From Verrucomicrobiota bacterium (GTDB lineage: Bacteria; Verrucomicrobiota; Verrucomicrobiia; CAIQCK01): 64,000 bases of DNA. The notes beneath the pieces were generated by a model, which made no database searches, was not told the origin of the DNA, and worked only from the letters and a program-made list of their open reading frames with translations. This document shows, piece by piece, positions 9,187 through 18,631 of this stretch (position 1 is its first letter; every line of letters starts with the position of its first letter). The translations under genes and the position numbers were made by a program. The stretch is from positions 1-64,000 of the forward strand of contig JACRQF010000012.1 in the NCBI GenBank assembly GCA_016222825.1, given 5' to 3'.

Positions 9187-10581
9187 TTAGAACTCCAGCA
9201 CGTCGTTGATGGCGGGGACATGGACTTGCGAGCGGGGGAAGATGTCGCGCAACGCGGCGGCGAGTGCGTTCGATTGCTCCGCTTCGCCGTGCACGACGCA
9301 GATGTGCTGCAACGAACCGGTCACGCGCCGCGCGTAGTCCAGCAGTTCACTGCGGCCGGCGTGCGCGCTGAACGCCGAGATCACCTCGACGTGCGCCTTC
9401 ACGTCGTGCTCCTCGCCGAAGATGCGCACGCGCTTCTCGCCGGCGATGAGCCGCGCGCCGAGCGTGTGCTGCGCGCAGAAGCCGACCATGATGACGGTGT
9501 TGCGCTCGTCGCCAAGGTTGTTGTGGAGATGGTGGCAGATGCGCCCGGCCTCGGCCATGCCCGACGCGGAGATGATGATGCACGGTTCCTTCAGGTCGTT
9601 GAGCGCGATGGACTGATCCACGTCATGGATGTATTTCAGCCGCTCCAGGCCGAACGGATTATGCCGTGCCATCAACTGCTCGTAGATGTCGAGGTTGAAG
9701 CACTCCGGGTGGAGCCGGAAGATTTCGGTGACGTTCACCGCGAGCGGGCTGTCCACGAAGATCGGCAGCTCCGGGATGCACTTCTCCTCCGTCAGCCGGT
9801 GCAGCGCATAGACGATGTGCTGGGTGCGGCCGACGGCGAAGGCCGGGATGATGATCTTGCCCTTGCGCTCAATGGTGCGGTTGACGATGGCGCAGAGCCG
9901 GTCGTTGACGTAGTCCATCGACTCATGCTCGCGGTTGCCGTAGGTGCTCGATATCGCCAATACGTCTATGTCCTCCATCGGCGCCGGGTCGCGCAGCAAG
10001 GGGTCGCAACCGCGGCCCAAGTCACCGGTGAAACCGATCCGTAGTCTTCGGTCACCTTCTCGCAAATCCATGATGACTTCCGCCGATCCCAGAATGTGGC
10101 CCGCATCGCGGAACCGGAACTGGACGCCATCGGCGATCCAGAGCGGGCGCTCGTAGCCCAGGCCGACGAACTGCCGGATCGTTGCCTCGGCTTCCTTCTC
10201 GGTGTAGATCGGCGCGACGGGCGGCAGGCCCTTCCTGGCGCGCTTCCGCGAAACGAATTGGGCGTCGTAGCGCTGCACGTGGGCGCTGTCCTGGAGCATC
10301 ACGGCGGCGAGGTCTCGGGTGCCGTTGGTGGCGTAGATGTTGCCGGCGAAACCGCGCTTCACCAGCGTCGGCAGCGCGCCGGTGTGGTCAATGTGCGCGT
10401 GGCTCACCACGACGGCTTCGACGGATCGCGGGTCGAAAGAAAAGCTGTTGTTGCGTTCAATGGATTCCAAGCGTCTGCCTTGGAAAATGCCGCAATCCAG
10501 CATCAATTCCGTGCCGTTGATGTTCAACAGGTGTCGAGAACCAGTGGTGGTTTGCGCTGCTCCGCAAAACGTCCATTTCAT
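9187..10581 (-). CDS. MBL-fold/beta-CASP RNA-processing-type metallohydrolase
   Basis: MKWTFCGAAQTTTGSRHLL...LDCGIFQG...VVSHAHIDHTG...VHGEAEQ. Confidence 0.92.
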   Translation of the reverse strand: MKWTFCGAAQTTTGSRHLLNINGTELMLDCGIFQGRRLESIERNNSFSFDPRSVEAVVVSHAHIDHTGALPTLVKRGFAGNIYATNGTRDLAAVMLQDSAHVQRYDAQFVSRKRARKGLPPVAPIYTEKEAEATIRQFVGLGYERPLWIADGVQFRFRDAGHILGSAEVIMDLREGDRRLRIGFTGDLGRGCDPLLRDPAPMEDIDVLAISSTYGNREHESMDYVNDRLCAIVNRTIERKGKIIIPAFAVGRTQHIVYALHRLTEEKCIPELPIFVDSPLAVNVTEIFRLHPECFNLDIYEQLMARHNPFGLERLKYIHDVDQSIALNDLKEPCIIISASGMAEAGRICHHLHNNLGDERNTVIMVGFCAQHTLGARLIAGEKRVRIFGEEHDVKAHVEVISAFSAHAGRSELLDYARRVTGSLQHICVVHGEAEQSNALAAALRDIFPRSQVHVPAINDVLEF

Positions 10582-10825
10582 ATATTAAGCTCATCACATG
10601 TAATATTAAAAATATAAGGAATAAACAACAGGCAATACAAGAAGATGCTCAGTGTGTCAACGGAACGGTCCAGAACACCGCTGCTTTCAGTGCCAGCAGC
10701 TTTTATGTGACAGTGCTGCTTTCCAGTCTGAATGGTGCGGGCGTGTCTCTTCTTGTTCAGAGCTTCAGATATTGGTTTATGCTATTCAACCACAGCACGG
10801 ATGTGGTAGAAACAGCGAGTGAAGC

Positions 10826-12313
10826 GTGGAGAAACCTCCATCGAATGAAAGGCAAGGATTGGGAGCATTGAAACGCGAGAAGTCAGCTAGAGTTGATCGT
10901 GTGTTTTGTGAAACCTCGAGAAGGTTTGGGAACGGTGCTTCGATCAGGGGAACAATTTCGGTTTCCAAGTTGCGCACTGTCCACCCTTTGGCCGCGCGAC
11001 GGGGGTGCCGTGGCCTAATTATTCTGATCTTCGATTCTCTTCGGAAGGACTTCGAGTCGATTTGCTCTCAGAATGGTGTGCCGAATTTGCCGATGTTCAA
11101 CCGGCTGAAATCCATGACTCATCCTTTGTTGCACGCGTGTTGTGGTTCATTCCCCACCGTTCCCATGCGAACGGACCTGTTGACGGGGCAACTGTCTTTT
11201 CTGCAAAGACGTTGGGCAAGACCGCTGAATACGGATTTTGTGTTTACAAAGTCCGCTGCGAATGTTGGTATCAAGACGCGGCTCATAACAGATAACTACG
11301 TTATCATTTTGCCACAGTTAGGCGGTATGATGGATGAATTCTTTGATGGTTGCATCTTCATACGAGGCTCAGGTTCAGATCCTTGGCAGGAAACTGTGAC
11401 TTGGAGTAGCCTGCATAGTTCTCGTCGCCCATCGCGCTCACTCAGTTTCGAACAGCAGTTCCTGGTCAATGTGCAAGCTTGGGAAAGTGCGGGAGGACCT
11501 CCCTATCGCCGACTATTTGATGAGGCGGGCCGCGCTTTGAGGCAAGAGATCACCAATGAACGCTTTATATTTTGGGTTGATTGCTTCTCTACGCACGAGC
11601 CTTGGATTTCTCCGCAACAACTAGATCCGAAAAACCTGCCGGATGACGAGCCGATCTCGCCACCTTACGGAGGGACAAATGGATATGCCCCGCATCAACT
11701 TGCCGCTCTTCGCATGCAATACGCGAAGCGTATTGCTGCCGTAGATGCGGCGGGGTTGCCTTTCATTTCTGTGCTACAGGAGGCGATGAAGTCTGGTGAC
11801 GTGGCCCTTGCTGTTCTGTCAGATCACGGCTTCTTGTTCGGAGAATATGGGCTGGTCGGGAAACTCGACAGTTGTCCGGTGCTTCCTCCGCTTTATGATC
11901 TGGTAGCGTGGCTGTCTCCACACTTTGAGAATCGGGTTGATGATAACCGTCTTCTTCAGCCTTCTGATTTCACGAATGTATTCTGCGAACTACTTGGCAC
12001 GTCTTTTCCTTCCGCCCCGACACAGAATTTACCTGATCGCCCACAAGTAATCGGCCGCAACAGCCCGGAAGTTCCCACCATTACCATCGCAACACGAGAG
12101 GGGTTTGCACTGGTGTTTCGAGATGACCTAAATACTTTCCCCAGATGGTATGCACAATCTAAGCTTGATGCATCAAGAGCTTGGGAGATGCAAGGAGAAC
12201 CGACAATCCCACGCGGAGTGATCGATTCACGCCAACTACGAATAATACTTGGACAACAACCATGGGTTGAGAACTTTCGGAGTTCAGTAAACCAATTAAT
12301 AGGAGCAACATGA
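10826..12313 (+). CDS. Alkaline phosphatase/sulfatase-superfamily hydrolase (Thr at the nucleophile position)
   Basis: LIILIFDSLRKDFES, FPTVPMRTDLLTG, VDCFSTHEPW, LSDHGFLFGEYGLVGK; start codon uncertain. Confidence 0.75.
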   Translation: MEKPPSNERQGLGALKREKSARVDRVFCETSRRFGNGASIRGTISVSKLRTVHPLAARRGCRGLIILIFDSLRKDFESICSQNGVPNLPMFNRLKSMTHPLLHACCGSFPTVPMRTDLLTGQLSFLQRRWARPLNTDFVFTKSAANVGIKTRLITDNYVIILPQLGGMMDEFFDGCIFIRGSGSDPWQETVTWSSLHSSRRPSRSLSFEQQFLVNVQAWESAGGPPYRRLFDEAGRALRQEITNERFIFWVDCFSTHEPWISPQQLDPKNLPDDEPISPPYGGTNGYAPHQLAALRMQYAKRIAAVDAAGLPFISVLQEAMKSGDVALAVLSDHGFLFGEYGLVGKLDSCPVLPPLYDLVAWLSPHFENRVDDNRLLQPSDFTNVFCELLGTSFPSAPTQNLPDRPQVIGRNSPEVPTITIATREGFALVFRDDLNTFPRWYAQSKLDASRAWEMQGEPTIPRGVIDSRQLRIILGQQPWVENFRSSVNQLIGAT

Positions 12314-14076
12314 ACAACGGCCAGGTTGATTTTCTCGTTCTAGCACCACTTGCCGAGGAAATCGAGGCGCTATCTAAAACGCTGGGGTTTTCAATTACGT
12401 CATCTCGTGTCCTAGAGAATGGTGCCACTTGCTATTCGTTAGAACTTCCAAACAACGAGGGGAACGGGATCGTCCAAGTGTGCGTAGTAAAGCTCATTCA
12501 CCAAGGTGTGTTGAGGGCAGGCGTGACAGCATCTAGGCTTATAGCACATTGGCGCCCGTGGTGTGTGGTATCGTTTGGAATCGCTGGCGGATTTGTGGGC
12601 GACGACGTAGAACTCCGCGATGTTATTGTGCCTGAAGTCGTGATTTACTACGAACCAGCAAAGGAAACGCGGCGCGGTCGTAAGTCTAAGCGCCAACCAC
12701 GATTCTTGCCTATTCCGACTTCTCTCTTGCTACAAACAATCTGTCGGAGGATTCAGCCGTCAGCTATGAAGGTAATCGGACCGGGGATAAGACTGGAAGG
12801 TTTACTCGCCTCTGGCGAGAAAAAGATAACCGACAGGGAGGCGCCAGTTCGTGAGGCTCTGGGGGATTATAACGATAAGATTCTGGGAGTCGAAATGGAG
12901 GCGGCGGGCGTGGGGGCCGCAACTCTAGAGTTTCCAGAATACTGTCCAGTCCCACATTTGCTTGTAGTTAAAGGCGTCTCCGACGATGCAACCATCGCTG
13001 ACAATCCTAAGAACTCTGAGCCAGAGAAGATTAAGCGAAAGGAGAATCGCCGCATGGCAGCAGTGAATGCGGCGCAATTCCTCAAAATGGTCATGGAGAA
13101 CTCGAAACCAGAGCATCCAGTGAAGGTTGAGGTGTCACCTGCAAGCAAAGTGAAAGAACTGGCACGCTCAATTCAAACGAAGATTCCGAATATCTTCCTC
13201 GCTCGGCCGCTGAGACAAGACGATCTGATCCGAGCGATCAACCGGTTGGATCGCCTTCCGACTGTATATTATCATTGGAGAATCATGCATAGGCATGTTC
13301 ACTGGGTGGACTTTTGCCATATTCTCTTAATGAAACGGCTTCAACAGATCGGATTGCCCGTTGAAGCCTTGATAACAGACGGTGAGAGACCCTTTCAGCA
13401 AGAGGCGCGTTCACATACTGGGAAGCTGGTCGAGGCAGTGCTGGGGCCGCAGGCTCATATAAGTTGGCATAGTGAGATTGCAAAAGAAGCGGGTAAATAT
13501 GCTCAACATGCCCGTGATAATGGTTTTGATGAAACCGCGCGGCAAACACTTCTTAGAGCAGGGCACATCCTCGGAGTCCGGGCAGGCAATCTCATTACTG
13601 AGCAATGGTTGCACTATATTGCTTGGTCAGCTCGTGCTACAGGTCGTTGTCTTGTTCTCTTCTGGGACCGTCATGCGAGGATGTATAAACAGTTATTGAG
13701 TATAATCTCGCTTGACCCTCTTCTTATTCCTGGCCCTAGTTTTGAACTGAACGGAACACTTGGAAAATACGATGAGCCAGGCAAAGGTCTTGTGATAGAT
13801 CCGCCGCGGTTCGATTCGATAATTGGCTGGCTTGAGAAGTCGCCGCCCGCCTCATACGTTTCGGATCTCGCTAGGTATTTGACGCTTGACGAACTGCCAA
13901 AGGTGCCTCCCGCGAAGGAATGGGTGGTCACTGAGGGAAGGGAACTCCTAGAAAAATATCCGCGGCTCAGAAACAGGCTCGCTTCACCACTGAGGAATCG
14001 AAAATTCAACATAGCCACTTTTGGTATTCTAGACGCGATGCTGAAATGGAACAGGATCTTCTTCAAGGACTGGTAG
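12310..14076 (+). CDS. Nucleoside phosphorylase-superfamily domain fused to a putative degenerate class I (TyrRS/TrpRS-like) aminoacyl-tRNA synthetase module
   Basis: N-term VVSFGIAGGFVGDDVELRDVIVPE, LEGLLASGEK, GVEMEAAGVGAAT; C-term TVYYHWR..HVHW..CHILLMKRLQQIGLPVEALITD and PLLIPGPSFELNGTLGKYDEPGKGLVIDPPRFDSIIGWLEKSPPASYVSDLARYLTL. ATGA overlap with the upstream gene. Confidence 0.7.
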   Translation: MNNGQVDFLVLAPLAEEIEALSKTLGFSITSSRVLENGATCYSLELPNNEGNGIVQVCVVKLIHQGVLRAGVTASRLIAHWRPWCVVSFGIAGGFVGDDVELRDVIVPEVVIYYEPAKETRRGRKSKRQPRFLPIPTSLLLQTICRRIQPSAMKVIGPGIRLEGLLASGEKKITDREAPVREALGDYNDKILGVEMEAAGVGAATLEFPEYCPVPHLLVVKGVSDDATIADNPKNSEPEKIKRKENRRMAAVNAAQFLKMVMENSKPEHPVKVEVSPASKVKELARSIQTKIPNIFLARPLRQDDLIRAINRLDRLPTVYYHWRIMHRHVHWVDFCHILLMKRLQQIGLPVEALITDGERPFQQEARSHTGKLVEAVLGPQAHISWHSEIAKEAGKYAQHARDNGFDETARQTLLRAGHILGVRAGNLITEQWLHYIAWSARATGRCLVLFWDRHARMYKQLLSIISLDPLLIPGPSFELNGTLGKYDEPGKGLVIDPPRFDSIIGWLEKSPPASYVSDLARYLTLDELPKVPPAKEWVVTEGRELLEKYPRLRNRLASPLRNRKFNIATFGILDAMLKWNRIFFKDW

Positions 14077-14079
14077 CAG

Positions 14080-14982
14080 ATGGGTGTCCATGGCTACGAT
14101 AATTGTGCGGCAGTGAAACTGACATCCCCCTACAGCGAAGCAGGGGCTAGAATTGGCTCTGCAATCAAGGTGTGCTTGGAGCAGTATCCTTCGCTGCGGG
14201 TGGGTGGGTCTTGGGCGTCAGGAGAACCACATCTCCCAGCGGTCTGCGGCGGTTGGATTCATTCATTGTCCGACATTGATTTGGTGCTAGTTAATGATCT
14301 CGCTGTGTCCGAGCGAGGCGGCATCATCTCACACATTCAGGGGGAGGCCAAACAGGCTCGCGTTCGGCTTGCTGGCATATCGATGAAGAAACAACATGGG
14401 GTAACGGATTCGTTGCATCCCGCCGAGGTGAGGCCAACAGATGAGAACAATCGCTGTCAATTAGACCCTGTTTACTACTTACACTTTTGGAGCGCAATCA
14501 GCTCATTCGAATGTTCAATTCGTGAACGACGATTTGGAATGGAGAATCGTCGATGTGTTGCTTCTTATTCCGCGAGCAAGTTTTTCTTCACACTGCTCAG
14601 GAACATCGGTGTTCTACGCGGGCACAGATTCCAATCTTACGCTGCCCTTTCCCGGTGGGCAAAGGCGCTGTGGACTGAGTTGCCGGTGTGTGAGGCTTAC
14701 GATATCAAGGTTGGGAACATCCCAGAGCTAAGCGATGTCGTAGTGGAGGGACTCATTGGGAAAGACACAGTAAGACTTGTTCTTGATAACGAGAAGATGT
14801 CGGGCGCAATACCAGGAGTCACGTCTTTGGCTGCTGACGTGCTCGGCTCACTTTACGGTAGCGAAAGCTTGTGTCCTACGCAGTATCTGCAAGCGGCGCG
14901 AAATGCAGTGTATGCGAGGCATTTGTCAGCGTTTGTTGACTATGTGGAATCGAAGTTGGTGCGACCGAATGCCCTAATCTGA
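14080..14982 (+). CDS. Pol-beta-superfamily nucleotidyltransferase
   Basis: GGSWASGEP...SLSDIDLVLVND (GSxxxG...SDIDL motif). Confidence 0.65.
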   Translation: MGVHGYDNCAAVKLTSPYSEAGARIGSAIKVCLEQYPSLRVGGSWASGEPHLPAVCGGWIHSLSDIDLVLVNDLAVSERGGIISHIQGEAKQARVRLAGISMKKQHGVTDSLHPAEVRPTDENNRCQLDPVYYLHFWSAISSFECSIRERRFGMENRRCVASYSASKFFFTLLRNIGVLRGHRFQSYAALSRWAKALWTELPVCEAYDIKVGNIPELSDVVVEGLIGKDTVRLVLDNEKMSGAIPGVTSLAADVLGSLYGSESLCPTQYLQAARNAVYARHLSAFVDYVESKLVRPNALI

Positions 14983-14988
14983 AACACG

Positions 14989-15969
14989 ATGAGTGGCTCT
15001 ACTCAAAACGACTGTGCATTCTTGTTTCTCACCGAGGCCTGCAATTTATCGTGCAAGCACTGTTATGTGTCTGCCCACCCAAGTAAAGGTGGAGAGATGC
15101 CTGCTTCCATAATCCGACGTGCATTCGAGGTGTGTGCGCAGCTCGGAATCAAACACCTTCGGCTTACCGGTGGCGAGCCAACAATTCATCGAGAGTTTGA
15201 CTCAATTCTTGCCGAGGCCACAAGCCGTGGATTCAAAGTTGGCTTAGTTACCAATGGCTTACGTTTTCTACGTATGGCCGGTGTTGAACTGTTGCTCAAG
15301 CAACTGTCCCGGTGCTGGGTGAGTGCATACGGGCCTACGGCGGCGATTCACTCTCATATTGGAGGAGAACTCGCTCCTTCATTTAGTGAGGTGCTATCTC
15401 GGGTTGGTGAGTGGACGCAGGGAGGGCATGCCATAGGCGTGAGCGTCCTGCTAAAGCCGGGATCTGCGATGGAGTCTGCCGGGTTGCTTGAGCGAGCACT
15501 TGCCACAGGAGTTCGTCGGCTGCGTTTTATACCGATGCAACCTGACGGAAGAGGGGTGAGATATTTTGCAGGAGACTGGTCTGAGTGGCCGGAAGAACTA
15601 GCTCAGTTATTTCAGAGGTTGCGCAATACGTCCCTATGTGAAGAATTTCAAGAAATCACGCTGAATGACCCATTTGACCTTGCCGCACGCTTTCCAGATA
15701 AAATGGATTCCTGTTTCTTACGCCGTCGCCGTATGTGGTCTGTCGTCCCAACGGGTGACGTTTATCCGTGTTGTTTCGCGGCTTATGAAACGAAACGGAA
15801 ACTCGGAAATATAATGGAGGATGACATAATTCGACGTTTGCAGGGGAAGCTGCCGCTTGCAGAAAGAGTGCCTCCTTGCAGAGCATTTAGTAGATCTTTT
15901 TGGCCGGGAATTCCGGGAAAATTAGTAAGCTGTCCAGTCTCTCATATCGCTCTACGAGCCAGAGGCTAA
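14989..15969 (+). CDS. Radical SAM protein with Cys-rich C-terminus
   Basis: EACNLSCKHCY (CxxxCxxC), LTGGEPTIH, C-terminal ...DVYPCCFAAYET...CRAFSRSF...SCPVS. Confidence 0.92.
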   Translation: MSGSTQNDCAFLFLTEACNLSCKHCYVSAHPSKGGEMPASIIRRAFEVCAQLGIKHLRLTGGEPTIHREFDSILAEATSRGFKVGLVTNGLRFLRMAGVELLLKQLSRCWVSAYGPTAAIHSHIGGELAPSFSEVLSRVGEWTQGGHAIGVSVLLKPGSAMESAGLLERALATGVRRLRFIPMQPDGRGVRYFAGDWSEWPEELAQLFQRLRNTSLCEEFQEITLNDPFDLAARFPDKMDSCFLRRRRMWSVVPTGDVYPCCFAAYETKRKLGNIMEDDIIRRLQGKLPLAERVPPCRAFSRSFWPGIPGKLVSCPVSHIALRARG

Positions 15970-16035
15970 TTGGCAAAACAACTCGCAACTATCGCGAACT
16001 TTGCAAGAACACCAACGCGCATGCTTGCGCGACTG

Positions 16036-16083
16036 CCGCGAGCCGGTGGTCATCTGCGCTGCGCCGTAAAAAGTCCATTTCAT
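16036..16083 (-). pseudogene. Relic of the N-terminus of a second MBL/beta-CASP gene
   Basis: Reverse-strand translation MKWTFYGAAQMTTGSR vs MKWTFCGAAQTTTGSR of the gene ending at 10581; similarity stops after 16 codons. Confidence 0.7.
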
Positions 16084-16189
16084 CGTGTTCTCTTGTTACC
16101 GAAGGCCCGGAGTATAGGCAACCGGGGCGGCGGACACAAGAAGCGGCAGCAGAAAGAAGCGGGGCAGGGGATCTCTCCGCCGAAAGCGG

Positions 16190-17288
16190 TCACGGCTTTG
16201 GGAACGATGCCGGAACCACGACGACCGGCGCGGAGGGAGCGGAGGGGTCGGTTTGCAGGCTGGAGGAGGCGGCGGACGGCGCGGGGCGCGGCATGACACT
16301 CATGACGGCCTGCGTGGTCTGGTTGGAGCGCAGAAGCTGTATCTGGGGCTGGTCGCCGACGCGGAGGTAGAACATCGCCTCGGCCACGTCGTGCAAGAGG
16401 CGCGTCGGCTTCTGGTTGATGGAGAGCAGCAAATCGCCGGGACGGGCGCCGGCTTGTTCTGCGCTGGTGCCGGGGAACACCGTCTCAATCTGGATGGCGG
16501 GCTGGGGGGGGGCGTTGGTGGCGGCGAGCACTTGCACCTGGCGCACGTTGAGGCCGAGCGAGCCGTAGCGCGCTTCACCGAACTGCCGCAGGTCGGCGGC
16601 GACGCGCATTGCGGCGCGCGTCGGGAGCGCGAACGCCATCGAGGGCAGTTGCGTGGACGCGCCGAAGAGCACGCCGGCGACCTGGCCGCGCGCGTTCAAG
16701 AACGGCGCGCCGCTCTCGCCGGGATTGGTGTTCACGCGCGTCATCATCAGCGGCGTGTTGCGAAACATCGCCATCGAGCCGACGAAGCCGACCGACGGCG
16801 AGGCGGGCAGGTCGCCGGCGAAGCCAAGCATGATGACCAGCGAGCCGGGGTCGGCAGAGACTTTCTCGTCGAGCGGCAAGGCAGGGAACTGCACCTGTGG
16901 AGGCAAGCCGGTCACCCGCAACAGCGCGAGATTGCTCCGCTCGCGGTCCACACCGACGAGCTTCGCCTCGAATCGCTGGTTTTGCCATTCGATGAAAATC
17001 TTGTGCGCGCCCGCCACGACGCTGGCGGCGGTGAGAATTTCGCCCTTCGGGTCCACGAAGAAGCCGCTGCCGGCGCGCAGGCGCAACGCGCGCGGGTCGG
17101 CTTCCACGCCGCCGGCTTCGTCGGGCAGGATCGCCTTGACGCGGACGACGGCGGCAATGCTGCGGTTGCAGACGGCGACGACGGCGCGCTCGAAAGTCTG
17201 GACAGACAAGTCTTGCGCGCGCACCGGCATGAAGGCCGACAGCATCAGCAAGGCGCAGGCTGGCTTAGTAATTAAACGAAGCAGCATA
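16190..17288 (-). CDS. S1C trypsin-like serine protease with PDZ domain
   Basis: MLLRLITKPACALLMLSAFMPVRAQ signal peptide; GSGFFVDPKGEILTAASVV; NPGESGAPFLNARGQV; PDZ ...GTSAEQAGARPGDLLLSIN. Confidence 0.85.
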
Positions 17289-17969
17289 AACTTTGGGCGT
17301 GATGTCCACGCGGTCCATGACGAAGTGAACGTTCGGCCGGCTCCCAATCGTGGGCACCAGCATCACGGCAGAGTCGGTTGCCTCTTCTTGCGGGACGTTG
17401 GCGCGCGCGTCGTCGTAGATGACCTGCACGGGGCGCTCCGGCGCGGCGGCGGCGATGATCGTCGGGGCAGGGGCGTGGGCGGTCACGGAAGCATCCCGGC
17501 GCTGCCAGTAGTTGTAGGACTGGATTGTCAGGACGAACGTGAGCGCAAAGGCGACACCGACCTGCGCGAAGGCAAGGGGACGCTCCGTGAGCGATTGACG
17601 GAGCCGCTCCCCAAACGCGACCGGATGCATCTGCTCCGCGAGCAGGCGGCGGTTCAGCCGCATCAGGAAGTTATCGAGGTAGGCAGGGGAAGGGTGCTCG
17701 TAACGCTTTAGCGACAGCAGCCGGCGCAACGCAGGAAACGCTTCATCGCCGGGGACGGCGGGCGCGATGCCGAGCGTCTCGCGCAGGCGCAGCCACCACG
17801 AGTTGGCGCGGCGGGCGGCGTCGGCGGCCTGTTCGTCGGCGAGCCGCTTGTGGAACTCGCCGAGGAAATTGTCCATCGTCTCCCGCGGCGGGCGCTCGGC
17901 GCGCTTCATGGCGAGCAACTTCCGCAGGTCGTCGAATTGAGGGTCGTTGGGTTGTGGCGTCTGTGGCAT
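17265..17969 (-). CDS. Membrane-anchored protein, putative anti-sigma factor
   Basis: 234 aa, single TM (PLAFAQVGVAFALTFVLTIQSY), between an ECF sigma factor and a protease gene. Confidence 0.6.
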   Translation of the reverse strand: MPQTPQPNDPQFDDLRKLLAMKRAERPPRETMDNFLGEFHKRLADEQAADAARRANSWWLRLRETLGIAPAVPGDEAFPALRRLLSLKRYEHPSPAYLDNFLMRLNRRLLAEQMHPVAFGERLRQSLTERPLAFAQVGVAFALTFVLTIQSYNYWQRRDASVTAHAPAPTIIAAAAPERPVQVIYDDARANVPQEEATDSAVMLVPTIGSRPNVHFVMDRVDITPKVYAASFNY

Positions 17970-17974
17970 GTCGT

Positions 17975-18631
17975 TCAGCCCCTCTCTGGCAGATAGCGTT
18001 TCAACAGTTGCTGCAGTTGGAGCCGCGCGTAGTAGAGCCGCGAGCGGACGGTTCCTTCCGAGCTGTTGGTGATTTTGGCGATCTCGGCGTGCGAGAGGCC
18101 CTGGATGTCGTAGAGCGTGACGACGAGCCGGTGGTCCGGCGAAAGCTTTTGCAGGGCGGTGTTGAGCTGCTCCATCAGCTCGTTTGCGGCGACCTCGCTG
18201 GCCGGGCCGGCGCCGCTTGTGCGCTCGATGAAATCGGGGTCGTCCTGGATGCGCGCATCCACGTCGTCGAGGCTGAGATGGTTCTGCACGCGCCGGCGGC
18301 GGCTGTGGAGGAAGTTGATCGTGGTGTTGACGGCGATGCGATAGATCCAGGTGTAGAAAGTGGAGTCGCCTTTGAAGCGGTGGAGGTTCTTGTAGGCGCG
18401 GATGAACGTCTCCTGAGCGAGGTCGTTGGCGTCCTCGTGGTTGGAAGTCATGTGGTAGATGGTTCCGTAGATCCGCTGCTTGTAGCGCTCCACGAGTTCG
18501 TCAAACGCACCAGAGTCGTTGGCGCGGGCGCGCTCGACGAGCGCCGCGTCATCGCCGACGGCGGAAACCGGTTGTGCGGGAATATCTATCACTGTCTCCG
18601 CTGAAGTTACCAAGGCTGACAGCATAATCAA
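17975..18631 (-). CDS. RNA polymerase sigma factor, ECF subfamily
   Basis: IYGTIYHMTSNHEDANDLAQETFIRAYKNLHRFKGDSTFYTWIYRIAVNTTINFLHSRRRR...LSHAEIAKITNSSEGTVRSRLYYARLQL. Confidence 0.95.
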   Translation of the reverse strand: MIMLSALVTSAETVIDIPAQPVSAVGDDAALVERARANDSGAFDELVERYKQRIYGTIYHMTSNHEDANDLAQETFIRAYKNLHRFKGDSTFYTWIYRIAVNTTINFLHSRRRRVQNHLSLDDVDARIQDDPDFIERTSGAGPASEVAANELMEQLNTALQKLSPDHRLVVTLYDIQGLSHAEIAKITNSSEGTVRSRLYYARLQLQQLLKRYLPERG

